A DNA stretch of 64,000 nt from Caldimonas tepidiphila (GTDB lineage: Bacteria; Pseudomonadota; Gammaproteobacteria; Burkholderiales; Burkholderiaceae_C). Shown one piece after another: positions 9,642-32,518 of this stretch (the stretch's first letter is position 1; each line of letters begins with the position of its first letter). Under the pieces are notes generated by a model. It saw only the letters and a list, made by a program, of their open reading frames with translations, was not told where the DNA came from and ran no database searches. The translations under genes were made by a program, and so were the position numbers. The stretch spans positions 62,001 through 126,000 of the forward strand of contig NZ_QXMG01000002.1 in the NCBI RefSeq assembly GCF_003569765.1. The letters run 5' to 3'.

Positions 9642-10679
9642 TCAGCCGGCGCGGCGCGCCTGGGCCACGTACCAGGGCATCGCCTCCTGCAGCCCCTGCG
9701 CGACGCGGTGCGTCGGCTCGTAGCCGAGCAGGCTGCGCGCCTTGCCGACGTCGGCGAGCGAGTGGCGCACGTCGCCGGCGCGGAAGTCGGCGTGCTGCGG
9801 CTCGCCGACCGCGAGGCCCGGGCACTCGCGCTCCAGCGCCCCGGCGATCGCCTCGTGCAGGGTCTTGAGCGTGGTGCGGTCGCCGACCGCGACGTTGTAG
9901 ACCTGGTTCACCGCCTGTGCGTCCTCGACCAGCGCCGCGCGCAGGTTGGCCTGCACCGCGTTGGCGACGAAGCAGAAGTCGCGCGAGGTCTCGCCATCGC
10001 CGTTGATCACGCAGCGCTCGCCCTTGAGCATCGACGCGGTCCAGCGCGGGATCACCGCGGCGTAGGCGCCGTTGGGGTCCTGGCGCGGCCCGAAGACGTT
10101 GAAGTAGCGCAGGCCCACCGTCTGCAGCCCGTAGCAGCGCCCGAAGACGTCGGCGTACAGCTCGTTGAGGTACTTGGTCACCGCGTAGGGCGACAGCGGC
10201 CGCCCGATCACGTCCTCGACCTTCGGCAGCGTCGGCGAGTCGCCGTAGGTCGAGCTCGACGCGGCGTAGACGAGGCGCTTCACTCCCGCGTCCTTCGCCG
10301 CCACCAGCATGTTCAGGAAACCGGTGGCGTTGGCACGGTGCGTCGCGAGCGGGTCGGCGATCGAGCGCGGCACCGAGCCGAGCGCCGCCTGGTGCAGCAC
10401 CACGTCGACGCCCTCGCAGGCGGCGCGGCAGGTCGCGGGGTCGGCGATGTCGCCCTCGACGAAGCGGTGCCGGCTCCAGGCCTCCTCGCCCACCAGCGCG
10501 CGCACCTCGTCGAGGTTCGCCTGGTGCCCGGTGGCGAAGTTGTCGAGGCTCGTAACCGTCTGGCCGGCGCGCAGCAGCTGCTCCAGCAGGTGCGAGCCGA
10601 TGAAGCCGGCGCTGCCGGTGACGAGCCAGTGGCGCGGCGTGGCGCGCACCCGCGCCAGGATGTCCTGCAGCCCGCTCAC
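9642..10679 (-). CDS. tviC: UDP-N-acetylhexosamine(uronate) C4-epimerase, TviC/WbpP type
   Basis: 345 residues, extended SDR. It interconverts UDP-GlcNAc(A) and UDP-GalNAc(A), giving sugar donors for surface polysaccharide. The Rossmann motif is GSAGFIGSH. The catalytic Ser/Thr lies in AASSSTYGD and the YxxxK motif reads YAVTK within [14 protein letters not shown], very close to TviC/WbpP. The start is GTG at 10677-10679, overlapping the upstream dehydrogenase stop. Pairing with the tviB-type dehydrogenase points to UDP-GalNAcA as the final product, as in Vi antigen and Pseudomonas O6. Confidence 0.9.
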   Translation of the reverse strand: MSGLQDILARVRATPRHWLVTGSAGFIGSHLLEQLLRAGQTVTSLDNFATGHQANLDEVRALVGEEAWSRHRFVEGDIADPATCRAACEGVDVVLHQAALGSVPRSIADPLATHRANATGFLNMLVAAKDAGVKRLVYAASSSTYGDSPTLPKVEDVIGRPLSPYAVTKYLNELYADVFGRCYGLQTVGLRYFNVFGPRQDPNGAYAAVIPRWTASMLKGERCVINGDGETSRDFCFVANAVQANLRAALVEDAQAVNQVYNVAVGDRTTLKTLHEAIAGALERECPGLAVGEPQHADFRAGDVRHSLADVGKARSLLGYEPTHRVAQGLQEAMPWYVAQARRAG

Positions 10680-11956
10680 AGGCGCCACACCTTCAGGCCG
10701 CGATCGCGCAGCGCCTGCGCGTCCGCCGTGCACTTGACGTCGACGTACAGGCCCCCGGCCGACAGCTTCGCGACGATCTCGTCCACGCCGTGCGCCAGCA
10801 GCTGGCGGTGCGGCACCGCGGCGACGATCGCGTTGGCGCGCGGCAGGTGCTCCCACTGCACCAGCTCGACGCCGTACTCGTGGTAGGCCTCGCGCGGCGA
10901 CGCGAGCGGGTCGTGCACGTGCACCGTGACGCCGTAGCTCTCCAGCTCGCGGATCACGTCGATGACGCGCGAGTTGCGCAGGTCCGGGCAGTTCTCCTTG
11001 AAGGTCAGGCCCAGCACGATCACGTGCGAGCCCTTGACCGGGAAGCCCGACTGGATCATCTGCTTGACGGTCTGCTCGGCGATGTACTTGCCCATGCCGT
11101 CGTTGATGCGGCGGCCGGCCAGGATCACCTGCGGGTTGTAGCCCAGGCGCTCGGCCTTGTGCGTCAGGTAGTAGGGATCGACGCCGATGCAGTGGCCGCC
11201 GACCAGGCCCGGGCGGAAGGGCAGGAAGTTCCACTTGGTGCCCGCGGCCTCGAGCACCTCGGTGGTGTCGATGCCGATGCGGTGGAAGATCAGCGCCAGC
11301 TCGTTGACCAGCGCGATGTTCAGGTCGCGCTGCGTGTTCTCGATCACCTTGGCCGCCTCGGCGACCTTGATGCTGGTGGCGCGGTGCACGCCGGCCTCGA
11401 TCACGCTGCCGTACAGCTTCGCGACGCGCTCGAGCGTGTCCGGCGTGTCGCCCGACACCACCTTGGTGATGGTGGTGAGCGTGTGCTGCTTGTCGCCGGG
11501 GTTGATGCGCTCGGGCGAGTAGCCGACGAAGAAGTCCTTCTTCCACTTCATGCCCGACTCGCGCTCGATGATCGGGATGCAGACCTCCTCGGTCGCGCCC
11601 GGGTACACGGTCGACTCGAACACCACGACCGCGCCGCGCTTGAGGTTGCGGCCCACGGTCGTGCTCGCGCCGACCAGCGGCGAGAAGTCGGGGATGTGCG
11701 CGTCGTCCACCGGCGTCGGCACCGCGACGACGACGTAGTCGGCCTTCTTCAGCGCGCTCGCGTCGGTGGTGGGCTCCAGCAGGTTTGCCGCCTGCAGCGA
11801 TTCGCTGCTGACCTCGCCGGTGGGGTCCTCATGGCGGCGATAGGCCTCGATCTTGGATTCGGACAGGTCGAAACCGATGGTGCGGAATTTCTTGCCGAAT
11901 TCCACCGCCAGCGGCAGTCCCACATAACCCAGTCCCACTACAGCGACAGTTTCCAT
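10676..11956 (-). CDS. tviB: UDP-N-acetylglucosamine C6-dehydrogenase, TviB/WbpO type
   Basis: 426 residues. It oxidises UDP-GlcNAc to UDP-GlcNAcA with two NAD+ per turn. Visible: NAD motif [10 protein letters not shown] at residues 8-17, the region [16 protein letters not shown], the catalytic Cys in [11 protein letters not shown] and [16 protein letters not shown]. These are closer to TviB/WbpO than to UDP-glucose dehydrogenase. Start ATG at 11954-11956 with GGGAGAGC about 6 nt upstream. It is first in its operon, divergent from the NRPS-PKS across a 558-bp intergenic region. It implies the polymer contains an N-acetylated uronic acid. Confidence 0.92.
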   Translation of the reverse strand: METVAVVGLGYVGLPLAVEFGKKFRTIGFDLSESKIEAYRRHEDPTGEVSSESLQAANLLEPTTDASALKKADYVVVAVPTPVDDAHIPDFSPLVGASTTVGRNLKRGAVVVFESTVYPGATEEVCIPIIERESGMKWKKDFFVGYSPERINPGDKQHTLTTITKVVSGDTPDTLERVAKLYGSVIEAGVHRATSIKVAEAAKVIENTQRDLNIALVNELALIFHRIGIDTTEVLEAAGTKWNFLPFRPGLVGGHCIGVDPYYLTHKAERLGYNPQVILAGRRINDGMGKYIAEQTVKQMIQSGFPVKGSHVIVLGLTFKENCPDLRNSRVIDVIRELESYGVTVHVHDPLASPREAYHEYGVELVQWEHLPRANAIVAAVPHRQLLAHGVDEIVAKLSAGGLYVDVKCTADAQALRDRGLKVWRL

Positions 11957-12514
11957 CAATTGCTCTCCCGGACGGCGGACCGCCTTCGTTTGGTTTGTCC
12001 AGCGACCCCGAGATCCTCCGGAACCCCGCCATATGCCCCCATCCCCGAGGCAGGGGACGGCAAGGAGTTTCCGTTTGAATGGAAAATGCACCTGTCCGAT
12101 GCCCGATTCCTGCAAACCGGGGGGCACGCGTTTACCGAAACTGCGCGATTCGCGATAAATGCGGCAGGGCCCCGGGCAATCCCCCGTTCGGGGCCCCCTT
12201 TTCGCCGCATCCGGCATTGACAGCGCCCGTCCCCGGGCGCAGCAGCCGCGGTTTCAAGCCGCACTCCAGCGCACGGCGTGCCCGCCCCCCTCGTTTCCGG
12301 TCCGCCCAGCCGGGGGGCAGCCAGTGCATGGGCACTTGTCAACAATCCCTGCACCGTCAACACCCGGGCCCCTGCGCCTTTTCGATTTGAGATGGACGAA
12401 AAGCGTTCCGAATCCCCCGAACGGGGGGCCGCAGCCGCCTCCGGCCAAAACCCTCGTCCAACTACTACTGGGAAGCGCGCCGCGCTTTCCCCGGCCGTCA
12501 TCTCTGGAGAATCT
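11957..12514. promoter_or_regulatory. 558-bp divergent intergenic region (tviB / NRPS-PKS)
   Basis: No convincing gene. Composition is less GC-extreme than the flanks, with A/T-rich patches around 12068-12090 and 12140-12165. Both the tviB-tviC operon and the NRPS-PKS operon must start here, so it should hold two promoters. A perfect TTGACA at 12217-12222 has no acceptable -10 at 16-18 bp. Frames can be read through parts of it on both strands, but they lack ribosome-binding sites and family resemblance. Confidence 0.6.
12506..12510 (+). promoter_or_regulatory. Ribosome-binding site deciding the NRPS-PKS start
   Basis: GGAGA lies 4 nt before GTG at 12515. The in-frame ATGs at 12278 and 12392 have poorer sites, and the extra residues they would add are low-complexity and unlike any C domain. 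The GTG is followed at once by LTYWQSIF, the first recognisable condensation-domain sequence. Confidence 0.6.
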
Positions 12515-26151
<13,637 letters not shown>

Positions 26152-26152
<1 letters not shown>

Positions 26153-26967
26153 TGTCGATGGAACTGTCGATCCGAAATTTCGGTGCGCCCGGGCGCGCGA
26201 TGGTCGGCGTGATGCAGCACGCGCGGGCGGGCGCCGCGCGGCGCAGCGCCTTCCTGCTGTGCCGTCCCTACGGGCAGGAGGCGATCCGCACCAGCCCGAT
26301 GTACCGCGCCATCTCCGACCGCCTCGCCCGCGAGGGCTGCGACGTGCTGCGCTTCGACTACCACGGCAGCGGCGACTCGGCCGGCGACGAGTCGGCCCAG
26401 TCGCTGTCGCTGTGGGTCGAGGACACGATGGCCGCGCACGAGCTGCTGCTGGCCGAGGACCCGCAGCGCGCGGTGCACTGGTTCGGCCTGGGCCTCGGCG
26501 CCAACATCGCGCTGCGCGCGGCGGCGCGCGCGCGCCGGGTGCCGCGGCACCTGGTGCTGTGGGACCCGGTGCTCGACGGGCCGCGCTACATGCAGGCGCT
26601 GTGCGACTCGCACCGCACCGAGCTGTCGCGCGAGCTCGGGCTGGAGTGGCACCAGCTGGTGCGGCGCGGCCGCGAGCGCGAGCCGGCGCTGCCCGGCACC
26701 GTGCTCGGCTTCCCGTTCGGCGAGAAGCTCTGCGAGGAGCTGCGCCACCTGCGCGAGCTGCCGCTCGCCGCCGCGGCGCGCCGCGGCGTGCGGCTGAGCT
26801 GCGCGGTCCCCGAGGACGACCGTCCCCGGCTCGAAGGTGCGCTGGACGCCTCGCGGCTGACGCTGCACTCCCTCGAAACCCGCACGAACTGGATGTCCAC
26901 CGAGGCGATGGGCACCGCGATCGTGCCGCAGGAGGTGATGCGTTCCCTCCTGTCCACCCTGGAGTGA
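26152..26967 (+). CDS. Alpha/beta-fold protein resembling exosortase-A-associated hydrolase 2
   Basis: 271 residues. The fold is that of an S33-like alpha/beta hydrolase: RPYGQEAIRTSPMYRAI near residue 40, then FDYHGSGDSAGDE. The nucleophile elbow reads GLGLGAN, with Gly where GxSxG has Ser, so it may not hydrolyse by the usual mechanism. From memory, some members of the EPS-linked 'hydrolase 2' group also lack the Ser. The ATG at 26152 overlaps the synthase stop (TGATG), so translation is coupled; an ATG at 26158 is the alternative. Coupling suggests a role with the synthase product: release, editing or transfer. No signal peptide. Confidence 0.8.
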
Positions 26968-26977
26968 GGACTGAGCG

Positions 26978-27964
26978 ATGAACGAACAGACCGTGATCTT
27001 CGGCCCGCAGCAGCACCTGGTGGGAACGCTCACGTTCTCCGACGGTGTCCCGGGACTGCCGCCGGGCGAGCCGCCGCCGATCGTGGCCGTGCTGACCAAC
27101 GCCGGCGTGATCCCGCGCGTGGGCCCGCACCGCATGAACGTGCGGCTGGCGCGCTGGCTGGCCGGCCTCGGCATCCCGTCGATCCGCTTCGACCTCAGCG
27201 GCCTCGGCGACAGCGCCCGGCCCGACACGACGCTGCCGGCGATGGAGCAGTTCGTCGCCGACACGCGCGCCGCGATGGACCTCGCGGCCGCGCAGTTCGG
27301 CTGCAACCGCTTCCTGATGCTCGGCTTCTGCTCGGGCGGGGACATCGCGCAGCTCGTCGCGACGGAGGACGAGCGGCTGCGCGCGATCATGCTCTACGAC
27401 TCCTACGTCTACCCGACGCGGCTGGCGAAGCTGCGCGGGCTGGTGCACCGCACGCGCCGCCACGGCCTCGTCTCCACCGCGCAGCGCCTCTCTCGCTACC
27501 TGAAGCGCACCCGGGCCGCGGGCGGCGGCGCCGACGGCACCGGCACGCCGATGATCTTCGGCCGCACCCGCATGCCGCCGCGCGACGAGTTCGGCCAGCG
27601 CATCCGCACGCTCACCGAGCGCGGCGTCGAGGTCTACTTCGTCTACTCGGGCGGCGAGCCGGACTTCTACAACCACCGCCGCCAGTTCCGCGAGATGTAC
27701 GAGCCCTACGGCTTCGTCGGCCGCGTCGCCTACGACTACCTGCCCCAGGCCGACCACACGCTCACGCAGCCCCATGCGCAGCAGGCGCTCGCCGCGCTGG
27801 TGCAGCGCTGGGTGCTGGGCCGGGTGCTGGTGAAGGCGGCCTCCGCGCCGCCGGAGGTGCCGCGCCCGCAGCCGAGGAAGGCCGCCGTGCTGCCCGGCCC
27901 GGAGGCCGCCGCACCCCGGCCCGTGACGCTGCCGGCCCTGGCCGCCGCGGAGCAGGAGGCCTGA
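26978..27964 (+). CDS. Alpha/beta-hydrolase resembling exosortase-A-associated hydrolase 1, Cys nucleophile elbow
   Basis: 328 residues. NAGVIPRVGPHRMNVRLAR and FDLSGLGDS are typical of EPS-linked hydrolase 1 proteins. The nucleophile elbow is GFCSGGD, so the nucleophile position is Cys, as in dienelactone hydrolases. A likely catalytic His is in QADHTLTQPHA near residue 260. A Pro/Ala-rich C-terminal tail of about 50 residues follows. The start ATG has GAGGA about 7 nt upstream and lies 10 bp after the previous gene. With no thioesterase in the synthase, this is the best candidate for a stand-alone releasing enzyme or acyltransferase; that role is inferred from context. Confidence 0.82.
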   Translation: MNEQTVIFGPQQHLVGTLTFSDGVPGLPPGEPPPIVAVLTNAGVIPRVGPHRMNVRLARWLAGLGIPSIRFDLSGLGDSARPDTTLPAMEQFVADTRAAMDLAAAQFGCNRFLMLGFCSGGDIAQLVATEDERLRAIMLYDSYVYPTRLAKLRGLVHRTRRHGLVSTAQRLSRYLKRTRAAGGGADGTGTPMIFGRTRMPPRDEFGQRIRTLTERGVEVYFVYSGGEPDFYNHRRQFREMYEPYGFVGRVAYDYLPQADHTLTQPHAQQALAALVQRWVLGRVLVKAASAPPEVPRPQPRKAAVLPGPEAAAPRPVTLPALAAAEQEA

Positions 27965-28001
27965 GCGGCCGCTGCCCCGGATTCAAGAACGGATTTCCCA
28001 C

Positions 28002-29126
28002 ATGAACGAGAGAATCGGCATCTTCCTGCCCTCATTGTTTGCAGGCGGCGCGGAGCGCGTCACCCTGACGCTGGCCAACGGCATGGCCGAGCAGGGACAC
28101 AAGGTGGACCTGCTGCTCGCGCAGGCCGAAGGCGCCTTCCTGAAGGACGTGAGCCCGGCGGTGAACCTCGTCGACCTGCGGGCGCCGCGCCTGATCAGGA
28201 GCACGCCCCGGCTCGCGAGCTACCTGCGCAGCGTGCGGCCGGCGGCGCTGCTGTCGGTGATGAACGACGCCAACCTCGTCGCCATCGCCGCGCGGCGCCT
28301 CGCCGGCGTGCCGACCCGGCTGGTGGTCGCCGAGCACACCACGCCCTCGGTGATGAAGCCGAAGAACTTCCGCAGCCGCTTCATCCCCGCGCTGATGCGC
28401 CTGTGCTACGGGCAGGCCGACAAGGTGGTGGCCGTCTCGGAGGGCGTGGCCCGCGACCTGATGGCCTCGACCGGGCTGCCCGCGGACAAGCTGGAGGTCG
28501 TCTACAACCCGGTCGTCTCGCCGGCGCTGATCGAGCGCTCGCACGAGCCCGTCGAGCATCCCTGGTTCGCCCCCGGGCAGCCCCCGGTGCTGATGGCGGC
28601 CGGGCGCCTGCACGAGACCAAGGACTTCCCGAACCTGCTGCGCGCCTTCGCCCGGCTGCGCTCGGGCCGGCCGGCGCGGCTGATGATCCTCGGCGAGGGC
28701 GAGCTGCGCCCCGAGCTCGAGGCGCTGGTGCGGCAGCTGAGGCTCGAGCAGGACGTCTCGCTGCCGGGCTTCGTCTCCAACCCCTGCGCGTGGATCCGGC
28801 GCGCCGCGGTCTTCGTGCTGTCCTCGCGCCAGGAAGGCCTGCCGACGGCAATGATCGAGGCGATGGCCTGCGGCACGCCCGTGGTCAGCACCGACTGCCC
28901 GTCCGGCCCGGCCGAGATCCTGGAGAAGGGGCGCTGGGGGCGCCTAGCGCCGGTCGGGGAGCCGAGGGCGCTGGCCGACGCGATCGCCGCGACCCTCGAC
29001 AGCCCCTCGCACCCCAACGTCGCGGCGCGCGCGGCCGACTTCACGGTGGACAAGGCGATCGCAGGCTACCTGCGGGTGCTGCAGATCGAGCAGCCGAGCC
29101 CGCAAGGCCGCTTCGCCCTGCCCTGA
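28002..29126 (+). CDS. GT4 glycosyltransferase
   Basis: 374 residues, GT-B fold. The N-terminal acceptor domain starts GIFLPSLFAGGAERVTLTLA, the GGAE signature of the GT4 family. The donor domain has AAGRLHETKDFPNLL and the EX7E-like motif EGLPTAMIEAMACGTPVVS. It is cytoplasmic or membrane-peripheral and would add one sugar to a lipid-linked or peptidyl acceptor. It lies 37 bp after the second hydrolase on the same strand, so it is probably in the NRPS-PKS operon. That hints at glycosylation of the synthase product or joint assembly with the polysaccharide. The sugar is not predictable. Confidence 0.9.
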   Translation: MNERIGIFLPSLFAGGAERVTLTLANGMAEQGHKVDLLLAQAEGAFLKDVSPAVNLVDLRAPRLIRSTPRLASYLRSVRPAALLSVMNDANLVAIAARRLAGVPTRLVVAEHTTPSVMKPKNFRSRFIPALMRLCYGQADKVVAVSEGVARDLMASTGLPADKLEVVYNPVVSPALIERSHEPVEHPWFAPGQPPVLMAAGRLHETKDFPNLLRAFARLRSGRPARLMILGEGELRPELEALVRQLRLEQDVSLPGFVSNPCAWIRRAAVFVLSSRQEGLPTAMIEAMACGTPVVSTDCPSGPAEILEKGRWGRLAPVGEPRALADAIAATLDSPSHPNVAARAADFTVDKAIAGYLRVLQIEQPSPQGRFALP

Positions 29127-29281
29127 AGGGGCCGGCGGCTGCGGCGCGGGCCGGCAGCGGGACGGGCGGGCGGCGCCCCCGGGCGGGGGGTGTGCGCACT
29201 CCGCCGCCGCCCTACTCTGCGGGCACGGCGCAGCGCAGCGCCTCCACCCCGTCCCCGTCCTTCGCGCATGGCGCGCGCCGC

Positions 29282-29956
29282 ATGACCGAACTCGTCCCGC
29301 CCCCCGCCCCGATCCCGCTGCGCCTGTGGTGCGTCCGCCTCGACCGCGAGCCGCCGGCCGCCGCGCTGCAGAACCTGTCGCACGAGGAGCTCGAACGCGC
29401 CGCGCGCTTCGTGTTCGAGCGCGACCGGCGCCGCCACCTCGCCGCGCACTGCGCGCTGCGCGAGATCCTGGCGCGCGCCACCGGCCGCGAGGCGGCGTGG
29501 CTGCGCTTCGAGAGCGGGCCGCACGGCAAGCCGGCGCTGGCGCCCGCCGCGAGCCGCTGCAGCTTCAACATGAGTCACAGCGAGGACCTCGCGCTGATCG
29601 CGGTCGCGCCCCGCGGCGAGCTCGGCGTCGACGTGGAAGTGCTGCGCGAGGTGCCCGACGCGCTGCCGCTCGCCGAGCGCCACTTCACCGCGCGCGAGCG
29701 GCAGGAACTGCTCCGGGCGCCAGCGGGAGCGGCGCGCCACCTCGCCTTCCTGCGGGGCTGGACGCGCAAGGAGGCCTGCCTGAAGGCGCTGGGCACCGGC
29801 CTGAGCCTGGAGGCGGCCGGCTTCGAGACCGGGCTCGCGCCCGAGGCCCGCCGGGTCCGCATCCGCGACCTCGACGGCCGGCCGGTCGAGGTGCACGTGC
29901 AGTCCCTCGGCGATGTCCAGGGCGCGGTCGGCGCGCTCGCCTGCGTCGTCACATAG
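29282..29956 (+). CDS. Sfp-type 4'-phosphopantetheinyl transferase
   Basis: 224 residues. It transfers phosphopantetheine from CoA to the Ser of carrier domains. Motifs: RCSFNMSHSEDLALIAV, GVDVEVLREV (the Mg-binding GxDxE) and WTRKEACLKALG (the WxxKEA motif). It is complete and looks active. The gene is 155 bp after the glycosyltransferase, on the same strand. Its natural clients are the four carrier domains of the upstream synthase. Start ATG at 29282; no alternative start in frame fits. Confidence 0.94.
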   Translation: MTELVPPPAPIPLRLWCVRLDREPPAAALQNLSHEELERAARFVFERDRRRHLAAHCALREILARATGREAAWLRFESGPHGKPALAPAASRCSFNMSHSEDLALIAVAPRGELGVDVEVLREVPDALPLAERHFTARERQELLRAPAGAARHLAFLRGWTRKEACLKALGTGLSLEAAGFETGLAPEARRVRIRDLDGRPVEVHVQSLGDVQGAVGALACVVT

Positions 29957-30365
29957 CAAGGGGCGGCCATTCCGGCAACCCGTCCCCCGGCGGACAGGAC
30001 AGGAATTTCCCGCAATTCATCCCCGGCGCCGCGCCCGCCGCACCGGGGTTAATCGCTCCTGCCTCGCGTTCTTTTCGAAGCCATCCTGCCCCCTCGGGGA
30101 CGCATTTCGCCGCGAGCTCCCGCAGCAGACATGCAAAATTTCCCTGGCAGGCCGTCAACCGTTCAATCCAGGGGTTCCCGGATATTCTCACGATGATAAC
30201 TTACTGCATCTGTTGGAATGCAGAGGCGTTCCCCTGACGACAGCAATACCGGTTCCTGATGGTCGGTTCTCGGGCCCGGCATTCTCGCGCGATCATGAGG
30301 GAACGCGCTTTTCATCGAATGCGGAACGGGCACCACGTCGGCCTGGAAATCAAGGATGGAGTCCC
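29957..30365. promoter_or_regulatory. 409-bp leader, lower GC, before the acetyltransferase
   Basis: No gene seen. Composition is much more A/T-rich than the flanks, especially 30045-30215 and 30300-30345, and several short T- and A-runs occur. A 6-bp stem CTGCAT/ATGCAG lies at 30204-30223, flanked by CAGGGG near 30170 and CCCCTG near 30230, which could pair around it. This looks like a promoter plus a structured 5' leader for the acetyltransferase. I cannot fix a -35/-10 pair with normal spacing. Confidence 0.5.
30204..30223 (+). repeat. Leader hairpin CTGCAT-N8-ATGCAG
   Basis: A 6-bp perfect stem with an 8-nt loop in the leader upstream of the acetyltransferase. It stands out in an A/T-rich patch and may be nested in the longer CAGGGG/CCCCTG pairing. 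Confidence 0.35.
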
Positions 30366-30998
30366 ATGAATTTTTCGGAGTACAAGTTCCTGATCACCTC
30401 GGACCTCTACCGCATCAGTCCGAAGAAGACGAATCTCCCCACCCTGCTCAAGGCGCTTGTTTTCGGCGAGTCCTACAAGTACATATTCTGGATGCGCACC
30501 TGCAACTACACCAGGAGCCATCCGCTGCTCAAGCTGCTGGCCTATCCGGTGGCCCGCCTGATGCTTCACCGACTGACCTACAAACTCGGCATCTGGATTC
30601 CGCCCGGGACGAATATCGGCAGCGGCTTCTATATCGGGCATTTCGGTGGAATCATCATCAATCCCGAATGCGTGATCGGGAAGAACTGCAACCTCTCTCA
30701 CGGCGTGACCCTGGGGCAGGCGAACCGGGGCAGGAACAAGGGGACCCCCGTGCTGGGCGACAACGTGTATATCGGACCGGGTGCCAAGATCGTCGGCGCG
30801 GTCAGGATCGGCAACAACGTCGCGATCGGCGCCAACTCGGTGGTGACCAGGGACGTGCCGAACGATGCGGTCGTCGCCGGTAATCCGGCCCGGGTGATCT
30901 CCCTGAAGGGTTCGGCCGGCTATGTCAACAACACGGACTACGAGGAACCGGGGGTGCTCGTCACCGCGCCCGCGCAGCACGCCCCCGAGAGCGCCTGA
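30366..30998 (+). CDS. Hexapeptide-repeat acetyltransferase (serine-acetyltransferase-like), probable EPS O-acetylation
   Basis: 210 residues with a left-handed beta-helix fold. The N-terminal helical part includes ESYKYIFWMRTCNYTRSHP. Hexapeptide turns run from about residue 75: GTNIGSGFYIGHFGGIIINP, VIGKNCNLSHGVTLGQ with the likely catalytic His in LSHGVTLG, IGPGAKIVG and IGNNVAIGANSVV, then VVAGNPARVI. The family includes CysE and colanic-acid acetyltransferases; at about 210 residues and in an EPS locus it more likely acetylates a sugar. Start ATG at 30366 with GGAG 4 nt upstream. Third-position GC is lower than in its neighbours, which may mean recent acquisition. Confidence 0.85.
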   Translation: MNFSEYKFLITSDLYRISPKKTNLPTLLKALVFGESYKYIFWMRTCNYTRSHPLLKLLAYPVARLMLHRLTYKLGIWIPPGTNIGSGFYIGHFGGIIINPECVIGKNCNLSHGVTLGQANRGRNKGTPVLGDNVYIGPGAKIVGAVRIGNNVAIGANSVVTRDVPNDAVVAGNPARVISLKGSAGYVNNTDYEEPGVLVTAPAQHAPESA

Positions 30999-31033
30999 CA
31001 CCCGGACGGCGTCCCGGCGACGCCCCCCTGAAA

Positions 31034-31050
31034 CGTGCCGACGCGGCACG
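31034..31050 (+). terminator. Weak hairpin after the acetyltransferase
   Basis: CGTGCC-GACGC-GGCACG, a 6-bp stem with a 5-nt loop, 36 bp after the acetyltransferase stop. No T-run follows, so it is only a candidate terminator. Confidence 0.3.
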
Positions 31051-31195
31051 AGCCCCTGGCGCTCCGTCCGCGGGGCGCCCCCCTCGGCCGCGTGCCCCCG
31101 GGCGAGGGATGGCCGCCCGCAGGCCCCCTCCCTACGCTGAAGGAACGGACGCACGCGGTGTCGCGTCCGCTTTCACCGGGCCAGGCCCGCGCTGC

Positions 31196-32509
31196 ATGAC
31201 CTCGCTCGCACTGTCTCGTTCCCTGCGGATCGTCCGGCTCGCCGCGCTGGCCGGCTGCCTCGCGGCGCCCGCGGTGTCGGGCGCGGCCGAGGAACCCGGG
31301 CTCGCCTCGCCGGCGCAGACCTGCGCGGCCGTCACCGCCTCGCGCTGGCAGCCCCCGTCGGGCCGCCACCTCGCGGCGATGCCGCCCGCGGCGCGCCCGG
31401 ACAAGGGCATCCCGCACATCGACCGCGTGCACGGCAGCTGCATCGTGCGCGTCACCGACCATGCCCAGGAGCCGCCGCGCGGCGGGATCGGCAGCGAGTC
31501 CGCGCGGCGAGCGGCCTTCAACGCAGACGAGTCCCGGCTGCTGCTGCTCGCACAGGACGGCCGTTGGCACCTGTACGACGCGCAGTCGCTCGCGCACCGG
31601 GCCGAGCTGCCGGCCCTCGGCGCCGACGCCGAGCCGCAGTGGCACCCGAAGCGGCCCGAGCTGCTGCACCACCTGCCGCCGCGCGGCACCGCGCTGCAGC
31701 TGCTGGAGCTCGACCTGCGCAGCGGGCGCAGCCGCGTCGCGGCCGATTTCGCGACCCGCGTGAAGCGCCTGTGGCCGACCGCCCGCGCGCTCGCCACCGC
31801 CGGCGGCTCGCCCTCGCTCGACGGCCGCTACTGGGCCTTCCTGGTCGAGGACGCGGCGCGCGGCGGACTCGGCGTGTTCACCTGGGACCTGCAGGAGGAC
31901 CGCATCCTGGCCCACCTCGACCTGGCGGCACAGCGCAGGGACCGGCCCGGGCAGCTCGGCATGAGCCCCTCGGGCAGCCACGTCGTGCTGTCCTGGCACG
32001 ACGGCGCGACCGCCTTCACGCGCGAGCTCGCCCAGCCGCGCCGGCTGCCCGGCAGTGCCGCGTCCTTCGACCTCGCGCTGGCTGCCGACGGCGAGGACGC
32101 CTACGTCGCGGTGGATGCGGCCGCGAGCGGCGCCCCGCTATTCATGCTGCGCCTGCGCAGCGGCGAGCGCACCGAGCTCTTCGCGACGCAGGCGAGCGGC
32201 ACCGGCACCGCGCTGCAGGTCTCGGGGCTCGCCCACCGGCGCCCGGGCTGGGTGCTGGTGTCGACCCATGCCGACCACGGCAAGGGCGGCCGCCAGTGGC
32301 TGCACCGCCGGCTGATGGCGGTCGAGCTGAAGGCGGGCGGGCGCATCACGCACCTCGCCTTCCACCGGCACCGCGACGCGCGGCGGCGCGGCGAGCCGCA
32401 CGCCACCGTCAACCGCGACTTCACGCGCGTGCTGTTCAACTCCGGCTGGGGCGGCCCCGATGCCGACGCCTACCTGGTCGTGCTGCCGCGCGACGCGCTG
32501 TCGCGCTGA
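31196..32509 (+). CDS. Exported beta-propeller-like protein of unknown function
   Basis: 437 residues. Residues 1-31 are a Sec signal peptide (SLRIVRLAALAGCLAAPAVSG, cleavage near SGA-AE). The mature part has repeated strand-rich units such as RRAAFNADESRLLLLAQDGRWHLYD, LDGRYWAFLVED and MSPSGSHVVLSWHDG. These resemble TolB/YncE or oligogalacturonate-lyase-type propellers. Late His/Arg-rich stretches (HRHRDARRRGEPH) and VNRDFTRVLFNSGWGGPDADAY resemble the C-terminal part of such propellers. It probably sits in the periplasm. In this locus it could bind or trim the polymer, but no catalytic set is visible. Start ATG at 31196, just before the signal peptide. Confidence 0.72.
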   Translation: MTSLALSRSLRIVRLAALAGCLAAPAVSGAAEEPGLASPAQTCAAVTASRWQPPSGRHLAAMPPAARPDKGIPHIDRVHGSCIVRVTDHAQEPPRGGIGSESARRAAFNADESRLLLLAQDGRWHLYDAQSLAHRAELPALGADAEPQWHPKRPELLHHLPPRGTALQLLELDLRSGRSRVAADFATRVKRLWPTARALATAGGSPSLDGRYWAFLVEDAARGGLGVFTWDLQEDRILAHLDLAAQRRDRPGQLGMSPSGSHVVLSWHDGATAFTRELAQPRRLPGSAASFDLALAADGEDAYVAVDAAASGAPLFMLRLRSGERTELFATQASGTGTALQVSGLAHRRPGWVLVSTHADHGKGGRQWLHRRLMAVELKAGGRITHLAFHRHRDARRRGEPHATVNRDFTRVLFNSGWGGPDADAYLVVLPRDALSR

Positions 32510-32518
32510 ACCGCCCCG

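Noticed and set aside
12217-12222. Perfect TTGACA -35 hexamer upstream of the synthase
   Set aside because: No TATAAT-like hexamer at 16-18 bp; the following sequence is GC-rich.
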